The notes below the pieces were generated by a model. The model ran no database searches and was not told the DNA's origin. It saw nothing but the letters and a program-made list of their open reading frames with translations. Position numbers and translations under genes: made by a program. From assembly GCA_041879295.1 (NCBI GenBank), contig CP047152.1:445501-509500 (forward strand): DNA of 64,000 nucleotides, in the 5' to 3' direction. Of the stretch, positions 1 through 8,322 are shown piece by piece. Source of the DNA: Pseudomonas putida (GTDB lineage: Bacteria; Pseudomonadota; Gammaproteobacteria; Pseudomonadales; Pseudomonadaceae). The stretch's first letter is position 1; every line of letters starts with the position of its first letter.

Positions 1-811
1 GCAGCTGGCGGGCGCCGTGGCAGGGCAATGCGGTGCCGTCCGGGGTGATGGTGAGGAACAGGTTGCCCCAGCCGTTCATACAGGCCTTGGGACGCTCTTC
101 GTAGTAGTCAGGGGTAACGAAAATAAGCTTGCACGGGTTGCCCTCGGCCTTGAGCTTGTCCCTGTATTCGTTGGTGATACGTTCGGCCCGCTCGAGCTGC
201 GCGCGGGTTGGCAGCAGTCCCAGGCGGTTGAGGTGCGCCCAGCCATAGAACTGGCACGTGGCGAGCTCGACGAAGTCGGCCTCCAGGGCAATGCACAACT
301 CGATGATGCGGTCGATCTTGTCGATGTTGTGCCGATGAGTGACGAAGTTGAGCACCATCGGGTAGCCATGGGCTTTCACCGCGCGGGCCATTTCCAGCTT
401 CTGTGCAAAGGCCTTCTTCGAGCCAGCCAGCAGGTTGTTCACCTGCTCGTCGCTGGCCTGGAAGCTGATCTGGATATGGTCCAGGCCAGCCTTCTTGAAT
501 TCGGCGATGCGTGCCTCGGTCAGGCCAATGCCCGAGGTGATCAGGTTGGTGTAGTAACCCAGGCGGCGGGCCTCTGCTATCAGCTGGGCAAGGTCCTGGC
601 GTACCAGTGGTTCACCGCCGGAAAAGCCGATTTGTGCGGCACCCATTTCCCGCGCTTCAGCCATGACCTTGAACCACTGTTCGGTGCTCAGCTCCTGGCC
701 CTGGGCGGCGAAGTCCAGCGGGTTGGAGCAGTAAGGGCACTGCAGCGGGCAGCGGTAGGTGAGTTCGGCCAGCAGCCACAGCGGCAGGCCGACCTCGGGG
801 GTAGGCGGCAA
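1..811 (-). CDS. pqqE: PqqE, PqqA peptide cyclase (radical SAM), 3' end outside window
   Basis: Radical SAM enzyme that cross-links the conserved Glu and Tyr of the PqqA precursor peptide, the first committed step of PQQ synthesis in the cytosol. The 270 residues visible start from a TTG codon at 811, one base after the pqqD stop. The SAM-cluster motif C-x3-C-x2-C is seen as RCPLQCPYC, Cys21, Cys25 and Cys28. A GFSGGEP motif follows, and near the left edge comes a cysteine-containing stretch that opens the SPASM region carrying auxiliary clusters. The family is about 380 residues, so roughly the last 110 are off the left edge. The TTG start is inferred: no ATG or GTG lies nearer the conserved [13 protein letters not shown] block. 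It is probably translationally coupled to pqqD, whose product delivers PqqA to this enzyme. Confidence 0.95.
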   Translation of the reverse strand, partial: MPPTPEVGLPLWLLAELTYRCPLQCPYCSNPLDFAAQGQELSTEQWFKVMAEAREMGAAQIGFSGGEPLVRQDLAQLIAEARRLGYYTNLITSGIGLTEARIAEFKKAGLDHIQISFQASDEQVNNLLAGSKKAFAQKLEMARAVKAHGYPMVLNFVTHRHNIDKIDRIIELCIALEADFVELATCQFYGWAHLNRLGLLPTRAQLERAERITNEYRDKLKAEGNPCKLIFVTPDYYEERPKACMNGWGNLFLTITPDGTALPCHGARQL

Positions 812-812
812 C

Positions 813-1088
813 TCAGGCGAGGACGATCCAGTGTTCGGCACGGGCCACCTCCATGAACTGCTCGATGTCGTCCGCCACTTGCGGGACACCGGGGAATTGC
901 TGTTCGAGTTCGCTGATAATTGCTGCCACGTCGCGCTGGCCGTCGATCAGGCCACCGATCAGGCTCGCGCTGTCGTTGAGCTTGATCATGCCTTCGGGGT
1001 ACAGCAACACATGGCCCTTTTGCGCCGGCTCGTACTGGAAACGATAGCCGGGGCGCCAGTTCGGTACCTGGTTACGGTCGAAACTCAT
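813..1088 (-). CDS. pqqD: PqqD, PqqA-binding peptide chaperone
   Basis: Small protein of 91 residues that binds the PqqA precursor and presents it to PqqE. The sequence begins [17 protein letters not shown] and contains the family's conserved [11 protein letters not shown] strand region and a C-terminal acidic helix. The start is fixed by a 4-bp ATGA overlap with the end of pqqC, and its TGA lies one base before the pqqE start, so pqqC, pqqD and pqqE are tightly coupled. Longer upstream in-frame extensions run through pqqC coding sequence and are not credible. Confidence 0.95.
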   Translation of the reverse strand: MSFDRNQVPNWRPGYRFQYEPAQKGHVLLYPEGMIKLNDSASLIGGLIDGQRDVAAIISELEQQFPGVPQVADDIEQFMEVARAEHWIVLA

Positions 1089-1840
1089 AGGGTGATTCCC
1101 TTGTGCCACACCCGTTCCTGGGTGACGGAATGATAGGGTGGGCGGTTCAGTTCGTAGGCCATGCTCATGGCATCGAGCATGCTCCACAGGATATCCAGTT
1201 TGAACTGCAGTATCTCCAGCATACGCTCCTGGCCCGCACGGGTGGTGTAGTGCTGCAGGGTAATCGCCAGGCCGTGTTCCACATCGCGTCGAGCCTGGCC
1301 CAGGCGGGTACGGAAATACTCGTAGCCGGCGGGGTCGATCCACGGGTAGTGCTGTGGCCAGCTGTCCAGACGTGACTGGTGGATTTGCGGGGCGAACAGC
1401 TCGGTCAGCGAGCTGCTGGCGGCTTCCTGCCAGCTGGCGCGGCGGGCGAAGTTGACGTAGGCGTCCACGGCAAAGCGCACGCCAGGCAATACCAGTTCTT
1501 GCGAGCGCAATTGGTCCGGGTCCAGCCCGACAGCCTGGCCCAGGCGCAGCCAGGCTTCGATACCGCCATCCTCGCCGGGCGCACCATCGTGGTCGAGCAG
1601 GCGCTGGATCCACTCGCGGCGCACTTCGCGGTCCGGGCAGTTGGCCAGGATCGCAGCATCCTTCATCGGGATGTTGACCTGGTAGTAGAAGCGGTTGGCC
1701 ACCCAGCCCTGGATCTGCTTGCGGGTGGCGCGACCTTGGTACATCGCCACGTGGTACGGGTGATGGATGTGATAATAGGCGCCCTTGGCGCGCAAGGCCT
1801 GCTCGAACTCGGCAGGGGACATTGGCAGTGCGTCGCTCAT
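1085..1840 (-). CDS. pqqC: PqqC, pyrroloquinoline-quinone synthase
   Basis: Cofactor-free oxidase that catalyses the last step of PQQ formation: ring closure and eight-electron oxidation of the AHQQ intermediate. The 251 residues match the family length. The N-terminal His-rich segment YYHIHHPYH at 22-30 and the [14 protein letters not shown] helix are typical of the seven-helix PqqC fold. The gene overlaps pqqD by 4 bp. It is separated from pqqB by about 160 bp that contain an inverted pair of REP sequences, which is unusual inside an operon. Confidence 0.96.
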   Translation of the reverse strand: MSDALPMSPAEFEQALRAKGAYYHIHHPYHVAMYQGRATRKQIQGWVANRFYYQVNIPMKDAAILANCPDREVRREWIQRLLDHDGAPGEDGGIEAWLRLGQAVGLDPDQLRSQELVLPGVRFAVDAYVNFARRASWQEAASSSLTELFAPQIHQSRLDSWPQHYPWIDPAGYEYFRTRLGQARRDVEHGLAITLQHYTTRAGQERMLEILQFKLDILWSMLDAMSMAYELNRPPYHSVTQERVWHKGITL

Positions 1841-1890
1841 TCGGCTGGCTCCTGTAGAACGATTATCTGGCCTGGCACATCTCTCTCCCT

Positions 1891-1975
1891 TGTGGGAGCG
1901 GGCGTGCCCGCGAACACCGGCGAAGCCGGTGCCATAGACCGTGTTGGCATTTTCGCGGGCGTGCCCGCTCCCACA
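1891..1975. repeat. REP doublet (REPIN) between pqqB and pqqC
   Basis: Two Pseudomonas REP units face each other: TGTGGGAGCGGGCGTGCCCG at 1891-1910 (unit continues CGAA to 1914) and its inverted copy at 1952-1975. Each unit has its own GCGGGC/GCCCGC stem and the pair can fold into a long hairpin. It sits in the pqqB-pqqC gap, so the operon transcript would carry it. This may affect message stability or polarity (inference). Confidence 0.9.
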
Positions 1976-2002
1976 GGGTCTGGTCTCGCCTCACAGACTG
2001 TT

Positions 2003-2914
2003 TTACAACTCGATGCTCATGCCATCGAAGGCAACTTCGACGCCCCGGCGCAGGACTTCGGCGCGCTCGGGGGAGTTTTCATCGAGAATCGGGTTGGTGT
2101 TGTTGATGTGGATAAGCACTTTGCGCTGGCGCGGGAAACCGTCCAGCACTTCGAGCATGCCGCCCGGGCCGTTCTGCGCCAAGTGGCCCATCTCGCGGCC
2201 GGTGCGGGTGCCGACACCGCGGCGCTGCATTTCGTCGTCTTCCCACAGGGTGCCGTCGACCAGCAGGCAGTCGGCACCGTGCATCATCGCCAGCAGCTTT
2301 TCGTCTACCTGGCCCAGGCCCGGGGCGTAGAACAGCTTGCCGCCGGTGCGGGTGTCTTCGACCATCAAACCAAGGTTATCGCCCGGGTGCGGGTCGAAGC
2401 GGTGTGGCGAATAAGGCGGCGCGGCGCTGCGCAGGGGGAAGGGGGTGAACTTGAGGTTGGGGCAGGCGTCGATCACGAAGCTGCCTTCCAGCTCGATACG
2501 GTTCCACTGCAGGCCACCGTTCCAGTGGCTGAGCATGTTGAACAGCGGGAAACCGGTGGTCAGGTCCTGGTGGACCATGTCCGTGCACCACACCTGATGC
2601 GGGCAGCCTTCGCGCAGGCTGAGCAGGCCGGTGGTGTGGTCGATCTGGCTGTCCAGCAGGACGATGGCGTTGATGCCGGTGTCGCGCAGGGCCCGGGCCG
2701 GCTGCATCGGCGCAAAGGCCTGCAGTTGGGCGCGGATGTCGGGCGAGGCATTGCACAGTATCCAGTGCACACCGTCGTCGGACAGGGCGATGGATGACTG
2801 GGTGCGCGCCGTGGCTTGCAGGGTGCCATCACGGTAGCCCTTGCAGTTGACGCAGTTGCAGTTCCACTGCGGGAACCCGCCACCGGCGGCGGAGCCGAGA
2901 ACCTGGATGTACAT
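2003..2914 (-). CDS. pqqB: PqqB, PQQ biosynthesis metallo-beta-lactamase-fold protein
   Basis: Member of the metallo-beta-lactamase superfamily, proposed to hydroxylate the tyrosine-derived ring during PQQ maturation. The N-terminus [20 protein letters not shown] with Cys19, Cys21 and Cys24 is a signature of the family. Downstream blocks with His and Asp residues (DSQIDHTTG) supply metal ligands. I chose the Met at 2914 (303 residues) over one two codons upstream because the MYIQVLG N-terminus is the conserved one. Between pqqA and this gene lies a terminator-like hairpin, so pqqB to pqqE are likely transcribed by readthrough at lower level than pqqA. Confidence 0.95.
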   Translation of the reverse strand: MYIQVLGSAAGGGFPQWNCNCVNCKGYRDGTLQATARTQSSIALSDDGVHWILCNASPDIRAQLQAFAPMQPARALRDTGINAIVLLDSQIDHTTGLLSLREGCPHQVWCTDMVHQDLTTGFPLFNMLSHWNGGLQWNRIELEGSFVIDACPNLKFTPFPLRSAAPPYSPHRFDPHPGDNLGLMVEDTRTGGKLFYAPGLGQVDEKLLAMMHGADCLLVDGTLWEDDEMQRRGVGTRTGREMGHLAQNGPGGMLEVLDGFPRQRKVLIHINNTNPILDENSPERAEVLRRGVEVAFDGMSIEL

Positions 2915-2942
2915 GGCCACTCTCTATGCAGAAACCGGATCG

Positions 2943-2976
2943 GAAAAAACGAAAACGCCCCGGCAGGCCGAGGCGT
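2943..2976 (-). terminator. Attenuating terminator between pqqA and pqqB
   Basis: On the minus strand a 10-bp stem (ACGCCTCGGC paired with GCCGGGGCGT, one T-G pair, 2-nt loop, 2955-2976) is followed by TTTTCGTTTTTT. It lies about 18 bp after the pqqA stop and 30 bp before pqqB. Because no separate pqqB promoter is evident, it probably allows partial readthrough, giving excess pqqA message. Confidence 0.8.
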
Positions 2977-2993
2977 GAAACCCTAAACCTGGC

Positions 2994-3065
2994 TTAGCGG
3001 TTAGCGAAGTACATGGTAACTTCGAAGCCGATACGCAGGTCAGTGTATGCAGGTTTGGTCCACAT
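2994..3065 (-). CDS. pqqA: PqqA, PQQ precursor peptide
   Basis: Ribosomally made 23-residue peptide from which PQQ is carved; its Glu and Tyr side chains supply all the carbons and nitrogens. The translation from ATG at 3065 is [20 protein letters not shown] followed by ANR and a TAA stop. The required E-x3-Y motif is present as EVTMY (Glu15, Tyr19 in this numbering). A strong ribosome site, GGAAGGAG, lies 7 nt upstream at 3073-3080, in keeping with high expression. It is the first gene of pqqABCDE; pqqF lies upstream on the same strand. Confidence 0.97.
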
Positions 3066-3156
3066 GGAATTACTCCTTCCGAATGAGGGTTGGGTTGTTC
3101 AGCTACTACTTGGGTACCGCCATGCGCTGGCAGTTCCCTGAAACCGAGATTGCGCT

Positions 3157-3162
3157 ATCTTA
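3157..3162 (-). promoter_or_regulatory. Candidate -10 element for pqqA
   Basis: The minus strand reads CTTGTAAGATAGCGC about 92 nt upstream of the pqqA start. TAAGAT fits a sigma-70 -10 hexamer and is preceded by an AT-rich stretch, but no good -35 is visible at 16-18 bp. Position in the pqqF-pqqA gap supports it; it is unproven. Confidence 0.35.
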
Positions 3163-3224
3163 CAAGAAAAATTTGAACCGGAAGGTTAATTATTCGAGAA
3201 GCGCCGTTGCAGTTCGCGTAATAA

Positions 3225-5525
3225 TCATCGTTTTTCACCCTGCCAGGAAGTGTCTGGCGCGGCAGCGTTGGCCAAACATAGCCAAGCGAAACCTGGGGCG
3301 AGCAGGTCGCTCAGCAGGTGGTCCAGATCCGTCTGCCGCGTAGTCAGGATAGACCTGCGCAGCACATCCAGCTTATCGGGTTGTGTGGCCAAGTGTGTCT
3401 GCCACGCCCATTCGGCGACATCGGCATTGGCCATGGCGGGCTCGTCGAATTGCCCAGCCAATGCTTGGCGAGCGGCCGGGTCAAGGGTGACGCCATGGCG
3501 CAGCAGGCCGAGCAGGTGGTTGAGCACCTGTGCCGGACCGGTGTGGGGAGACTGCACGCCGAACAGCAGCCCACCAACACCCTCGACCTGACGAAAGGCG
3601 CTGAACACCGCATAGCCGAGTTGCAATTCTACCCGCAGGCGTTGGTAAACCGGCCCTTGCAGCAACTGGGCTAACAGGCGGCCTGCGGCTTCTTTGGCCG
3701 CAGGCAACGGGTAGAACAGCAGCAGGGCATGTTCGCTGCCTGGCACTTGGGCATGCTGCCAGCGGTGGTTTGCCCATGTAGGCAGGGGGGCAGGCCGCGA
3801 GCCTTGCCCAGGGCACTGCTGCAGCGCAGTGCCCAAGGCATTTAGCGCGGTATCCTCGAAGCCGGTAGCCATGCCATGCCATTCGGTGTGCAGCCACAGG
3901 CTGTCGAGTTGCTGCTGGTTCAGCGTGTCGGCGGGCACCGCTGCGGGCAGGCTACCCCGTACCGCGTCTGGCAGTTGCTTGAGCAGGGCCCTGATGGGGA
4001 TCAGGGCCGGGGGCTGCGCCGTGCAGGGCAGCCAGCAACTGGCAGGTGGCTTGAGCATCAATGCCAAGGCTTGTTCCACTGCCCGCAGCACTGCTGCTGG
4101 CAGGCCGGCGCAGCGCAACTGCCAGTATTCTCCGGCGCTGCTGTACTGCAGTTGCACGGAGGCGCGGTCACAGCGTTCCTGCAGTGGTACCAGGGCCAGT
4201 TCCAGCACACGCTGTAGCTGCTGGCGCAAAGGCGAAGGTACATGCCAGCGCAGGTACAGCGCAGCGTATTGGCGCGCCGGCGGGAGCTGGTCACTGATCT
4301 TCAGCGCTGCCGGCAGCGGCTGCGCCTTGGCATGGCGCAGGTCAGCCTTCAGCAATGGGTCGACTGGCAAGCGCTGCCAATTGCCATGGTCGCTACCTGG
4401 CAGGCTTTCCAGCAGGGCGCCAAGCGCCTGCAACCCCTGGGCATCCAGCTTGGCGAACGGCTGGCCTGTGCTGTCCCGGCGGGCCAGTTCGAGTGCGCTG
4501 GCACTTTGCGCACGGCTGCACTGCAGCAAGCCGAATTGGTGGTTCAACTGGTCTCGGTCGGCCTGGCGGATGAACCTGAACCAACCTTGCAGCAGGGCGC
4601 AGGTTTCGTCCGGGCAAGCGTCGGCACTTAGCTTCAGGTCAAGGTGCCACAGCAGCTGACCGGCAAACGCGTACAGCTTTTCGGCCGTGAAGCTTTGTAG
4701 CCAGCCACGCTCGCGAAGCGCGCCCAGCCAGGTACCTGGGCGGCTGTCCTCCAGGTAAGCGATCAGCAGTTCCAAGGCGTGCTCGGCCCCGCTGGGGAGG
4801 CCTTGGTGAGTGAAGGTCAGAGCGTTAGCCAGTGCGGGCAGTGGCGGCGGCAGCGCTCGCGGCACGCGCTCACCTGCGGCGAACAGTTCGGCGTGCTGCC
4901 GGGCAAGGCGTTCAAGTTCATCCAGCGGCTGTGGCCCGCAAAGGCTCAAGCAGATCTGGCCGCCTTGGTAGAAGCGCTGATGAAAGCCCGCAAGCGCTTG
5001 CTGGAAAGCTGCGTCGTGCAAGGCCAGGGTGTATCGATTGCCAGCATGAAAAGCGCCCAGTGGATGCTTGTCTGAGACTGACTGCAGCAGGGCGAACTGC
5101 TGTTGGGCCGATGGATTGCGCGACCAGGCGATGAATTCGGCGTGGATCACTTCGCGTTCACGGCGTTGGCGTTCGATACCCAGATCCGGTTCTGACAGCA
5201 TTTGGCACAGGCGCTCGAGACCGCCATCGAGCGCGTTGGGTGGCACCTCGAAGAAAAAGTCGGTGGCGCGTTCGCGGGTGCTGGCGTTGACCTGTCCGCC
5301 CACGGCTTGTACGTAGCGCATCAGGCCGTCTTCCAGCGGGAAGCGCGGTGTACCGAGGAAGAACAGGTGTTCGAGGAAGTGCGCCAGACCGGGCCATCTG
5401 GCAGCTGCGTCGTGGCTGCCCGCATGCACCCGCAGTGCGGCGGCCGAGCGTTTGAGGCGCGGGGCGTGGCGCAGGGTCAACTGCAAGCCGTTGGCGAGGG
5501 TGAGTTGGCGAGTGGTGTCAGACAT
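3225..5525 (-). CDS. pqqF: PqqF, M16 zinc peptidase of PQQ biosynthesis
   Basis: Insulinase-family (M16) endopeptidase of 766 residues that cleaves the modified PqqA peptide to release the cross-linked Glu-Tyr; it usually works with a partner (PqqG), which is not in this window. The inverted zinc motif HxxEH is HFLEH at 49-53, and the downstream acidic ligand region is EREVIHAEF around 125-135. The C-terminal half is a degenerate M16 domain, as in other PqqF proteins. It lies upstream of pqqA with 159 bp between, where pqqA has its own promoter and ribosome site. The gene may be read as a separate transcript. Confidence 0.93.
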   Translation of the reverse strand: MSDTTRQLTLANGLQLTLRHAPRLKRSAAALRVHAGSHDAAARWPGLAHFLEHLFFLGTPRFPLEDGLMRYVQAVGGQVNASTRERATDFFFEVPPNALDGGLERLCQMLSEPDLGIERQRREREVIHAEFIAWSRNPSAQQQFALLQSVSDKHPLGAFHAGNRYTLALHDAAFQQALAGFHQRFYQGGQICLSLCGPQPLDELERLARQHAELFAAGERVPRALPPPLPALANALTFTHQGLPSGAEHALELLIAYLEDSRPGTWLGALRERGWLQSFTAEKLYAFAGQLLWHLDLKLSADACPDETCALLQGWFRFIRQADRDQLNHQFGLLQCSRAQSASALELARRDSTGQPFAKLDAQGLQALGALLESLPGSDHGNWQRLPVDPLLKADLRHAKAQPLPAALKISDQLPPARQYAALYLRWHVPSPLRQQLQRVLELALVPLQERCDRASVQLQYSSAGEYWQLRCAGLPAAVLRAVEQALALMLKPPASCWLPCTAQPPALIPIRALLKQLPDAVRGSLPAAVPADTLNQQQLDSLWLHTEWHGMATGFEDTALNALGTALQQCPGQGSRPAPLPTWANHRWQHAQVPGSEHALLLFYPLPAAKEAAGRLLAQLLQGPVYQRLRVELQLGYAVFSAFRQVEGVGGLLFGVQSPHTGPAQVLNHLLGLLRHGVTLDPAARQALAGQFDEPAMANADVAEWAWQTHLATQPDKLDVLRRSILTTRQTDLDHLLSDLLAPGFAWLCLANAAAPDTSWQGEKR

Positions 5526-5622
5526 GGGGGCTCCGGTGGCGGCTTTCCATGCTAACCGATTTGTTTGCAGGCTCGGCCTATTCGCGGGGTATGGCGCCGG
5601 TATGAAAGGCAGCGCAGATCCC

Positions 5623-5663
5623 GTGGGAGCGGGCGTGCCCGCGAATGGGCCGCATAGCGGCCC
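5623..5663. repeat. REP unit plus GC hairpin between davA and pqqF
   Basis: A single REP unit (GTGGGAGCGGGCGTGCCCGC, 5623-5642) is followed by a perfect 7-bp stem GGGCCGC-ATA-GCGGCCC at 5647-5663. It lies just after the davA stop and before pqqF, both on the minus strand. It could end the davBA transcript, though no T-run follows. Confidence 0.8.
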
Positions 5664-5666
5664 CTG

Positions 5667-6461
5667 TCAGCCTTTACGCAGGTGCAGCTCCTGGCGCAAA
5701 TCGGTCAGGTAGGGAAACGCCGTGCGTCCCAGCACCACCCGCTCATGTTCCAGCTCTGCCAACAACTGGCACTCATCCCGCCCGGCCATGGCCAGCAAGC
5801 TGCCATCCGGGCCGATGATGCTGCTCTGCCCGCAATACTGGATCTCGTCTTCCGCACCGCAGTAGTTGGCATACACCAGATAGCACTGGTTTTCCTGCGC
5901 CCGGGCTCTCACAGTCACCTGGCAGGTAAAGTCGTACGGCGTCATGTTCGCCGTCGGCACCAGGATCAGCTCGGCGCCATCCAGCGCCAGGCGCCGGGCG
6001 TTCTCCGGGAACTCGATGTCGTAGCAGATCAGCAGGCCAACCTTCCAGCCTTCCAGTTCCACCACCGGGAAATAGTCGGCGCCTGGGCTGAACATCGAAC
6101 GGTCCAGTTCACCGAACAGGTGGGTCTTGCGGTAATTGCTCAGGCTGCGGCCATGCGCATCGATCAACTGCACGCTGTTGTAGATCGCCCCGTCATCGCC
6201 GCGCTCAGGGTAGCCATAGACAATGGCGATGCGGTGCGCCTGGGCGATCTCCACCACGGTCATGGCTGCCGGGCCATCGGCGGCCTCGGCCAGGCGCTCG
6301 ACCTGGGCCAGGCCGATGTTGTAGCCGGTCAGGAACATCTCCGGGCAAACCAGCAACTGCGCGCCGCGTTCGGCTGCCAACTGCGCCTGGTGACGCAGCC
6401 GTTGCAGGCTGCCGGGCACATCCAGTGGCTTGGGTGCACCTTGGTACAGAGCGATGCGCAT
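5667..6461 (-). CDS. davA: DavA, 5-aminopentanamidase (delta-aminovaleramidase)
   Basis: Nitrilase-superfamily amidohydrolase that converts 5-aminopentanamide to 5-aminovalerate plus ammonia, the second step of the P. putida 5-aminovalerate route of lysine catabolism. The start at 6461 gives 264 residues; an upstream extension would run into davB. The Glu-Lys-Cys triad is visible: Glu41 in CPEMFLTGY, Lys112 in NYRKTHLFG and Cys146 in GLLICYDIEFPE. It lies 15 bp downstream of davB, which makes its substrate, so the two form an operon. The specific activity is inferred from this pairing; by domain alone it is a carbon-nitrogen hydrolase. Confidence 0.92.
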   Translation of the reverse strand: MRIALYQGAPKPLDVPGSLQRLRHQAQLAAERGAQLLVCPEMFLTGYNIGLAQVERLAEAADGPAAMTVVEIAQAHRIAIVYGYPERGDDGAIYNSVQLIDAHGRSLSNYRKTHLFGELDRSMFSPGADYFPVVELEGWKVGLLICYDIEFPENARRLALDGAELILVPTANMTPYDFTCQVTVRARAQENQCYLVYANYCGAEDEIQYCGQSSIIGPDGSLLAMAGRDECQLLAELEHERVVLGRTAFPYLTDLRQELHLRKG

Positions 6462-6475
6462 GGTGCCTCCTTGTC

Positions 6476-8158
6476 TCAATCCGCCAGGGCGATCGGGCCG
6501 ATTTCGTTGAACACATCGCCTGGGCCGGGGTTGTCGGGGTGGGTGTGGCCACCAAAGTGGTTCATGATACCCCACACCGCATTCAGCGACGTCTGCACCG
6601 CGCCTTCAACCCAGGCGGGGGTCCATGACACGTCGTCACCGGCAATGAAGATACCGCGCTGCTCCGCCGGCATGTCCTGCTGCATGAAGTGCGCATACAT
6701 GCGCTGGTTGTAGCGGTAATGGCCCGGCAGCGCGCCTTTGAAGGCACCGAGGAAGTACGGGTCGGCCTCCCAGGAAACCGTGATCGGGTCGCCGATGATA
6801 TGGCCGGCGATATCGGTCTTTGGGTAGATCTTCTTCAGCGCATCCAGGGCCAGTTGTACACGCTTCTCCACCGGGTGCGGCAGCATCTTCAGCGCGTCGC
6901 TCATCCACGAGTACGACAGGCAGATCACCCCGGGCTTGTCGTTGCCGTTGTCGAACAGGTAAGTGCCGCGGGTGAGGCGGTCGGTGAGGGTCATGCTCAA
7001 CAGGTCACGGCCGGTTTCCGGGTCCTTGTCCTTCCAGAACGGGCGGTCGACCATGACGAAGGTTTTCGACGACTGCATGTAGCGGGTACGGTCCAGGGCC
7101 ATCCACATCTTTTGCGAGAACAGCGATTCCTCGCAGTCGATCTGGGTGGTCAGCAACCAGGTCTGGCAGGTGGCGAGTACTGCGCTGTAGTGGCGGGTAT
7201 CGCCCCAGTTGTCGGTGACCGCCAGGCGGCCATCGGCGGCGCGGGCAATGCGCTTGACCCCGGTACGTGGTGCGCCGCCATGCAGCGTGCTCAGGCTGGT
7301 GCCCTCCGGCCAATGCACGCAGCGTTCCGGTACGTGGCGCCAGATGCCTTGTGGCACTTGTTCCACGCCCCCGACCACCAGGTGCTGATGGTCGTCGCAG
7401 TTGGTCATCACCACGCGGAAGATTTCCAGCATCGAGTTGGGGAAGTCCGAGTCCCAACCGCCGGTGCCGAAACCGACCTGACCGAACACTTCGCGGTGCT
7501 GGAAGCTCAGCTTGGCGAACGAGCGCGAGGTGGCGACGAAGTCGTAGAAGGTGCGGTCGTCCCACAGCGGCACCAGCTTGTTCCAGAGTTCCTTCAGGCG
7601 CGGTACATCACGGTCGCGGATGGCCTGCTGGATATCGGCGAACTGGGCGCCGCTCTCCAGCGCATCGGCCCAGGCGTCGGCTACCTCATGAAACAGTTGT
7701 GGCAGGTCGGTGGGTTTCTCGGCGTAGTAGGTCTGGCCTTCCAGGTCGATAACTGTGCTGCCCGAGGCCGGGGTCAGCGGGTTGGGGAAGGGCTTGGTTT
7801 CCAGGCCCAGCTTGTCGACGTAGTGGTAGAAGGCGGTGGACGACACCGGGAAGCGCATGCCACCCAGCTCGGCAACGATCCCGTCAGTGCCATTGAAGGC
7901 TTGCGAGCGCAGCCGGCCGCCTAGCTTGGACGCCTCGTACACCACCGGCTTGAGGCCCAGCTTCATTAGCTCGTAGGCCGCTACCAGGCCGGCGATACCG
8001 GCACCGACAATGGCTACCTCTTCCCCATGGCGCTCAGCTGGAATGCTGCCCAGGCCTGCCGGGTGTTCCAGCCAGTCGTCGAAAGCAAAAGGGAAGTCCG
8101 GGCCGAAAATGGTGATCGGCTTCTTGCCGTCGGCGGGGTGGCGGTTCTTCTTGTTCAT
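6476..8158 (-). CDS. davB: DavB, lysine 2-monooxygenase
   Basis: FAD-dependent amine-oxidase-family enzyme that oxidatively decarboxylates L-lysine to 5-aminopentanamide. The 560-residue protein has the dinucleotide-binding motif VGAGIAG at 51-57 with the acidic ribose-binding Glu75, then the GGRLRS block of flavin amine oxidases. The C-terminal FAD-contact segment (GIFIAGDDVSWTPAWVEGAV) is conserved. The family also contains tryptophan 2-monooxygenase, and the sequence alone does not fully separate these; pairing with davA favours lysine. The upstream region is AT-rich for about 160 bp and then meets the large palindrome, so the davBA promoter must be close to the gene. Confidence 0.92.
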   Translation of the reverse strand: MNKKNRHPADGKKPITIFGPDFPFAFDDWLEHPAGLGSIPAERHGEEVAIVGAGIAGLVAAYELMKLGLKPVVYEASKLGGRLRSQAFNGTDGIVAELGGMRFPVSSTAFYHYVDKLGLETKPFPNPLTPASGSTVIDLEGQTYYAEKPTDLPQLFHEVADAWADALESGAQFADIQQAIRDRDVPRLKELWNKLVPLWDDRTFYDFVATSRSFAKLSFQHREVFGQVGFGTGGWDSDFPNSMLEIFRVVMTNCDDHQHLVVGGVEQVPQGIWRHVPERCVHWPEGTSLSTLHGGAPRTGVKRIARAADGRLAVTDNWGDTRHYSAVLATCQTWLLTTQIDCEESLFSQKMWMALDRTRYMQSSKTFVMVDRPFWKDKDPETGRDLLSMTLTDRLTRGTYLFDNGNDKPGVICLSYSWMSDALKMLPHPVEKRVQLALDALKKIYPKTDIAGHIIGDPITVSWEADPYFLGAFKGALPGHYRYNQRMYAHFMQQDMPAEQRGIFIAGDDVSWTPAWVEGAVQTSLNAVWGIMNHFGGHTHPDNPGPGDVFNEIGPIALAD

Positions 8159-8322
8159 GAAATGACCTTGCCAGAGAGGCTGCGCGAGGAGCGGAGCCTG
8201 AGTATAGGAGATGCCTGGAGGTCATTTTAGGGCGTGGGGTGTTCGTTATTAAGGTTTAGAGTGTTGTCTTAATGTAGTTTATTTCGTCGAAATTATAATA
8301 GTGAGGTTGTTTATGACGACGT
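8159..8322. other. AT-rich leader upstream of davB, probable promoter region
   Basis: This stretch between davB and the palindrome is AT-rich relative to its surroundings. On the minus strand a TATAAT occurs at 8292-8297 and a TATACT at 8201-8206, either of which could be a -10; neither has a clear -35. AT-rich sequence near an Lrp/AsnC gene could hold its binding sites, but I cannot define one. Confidence 0.35.
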
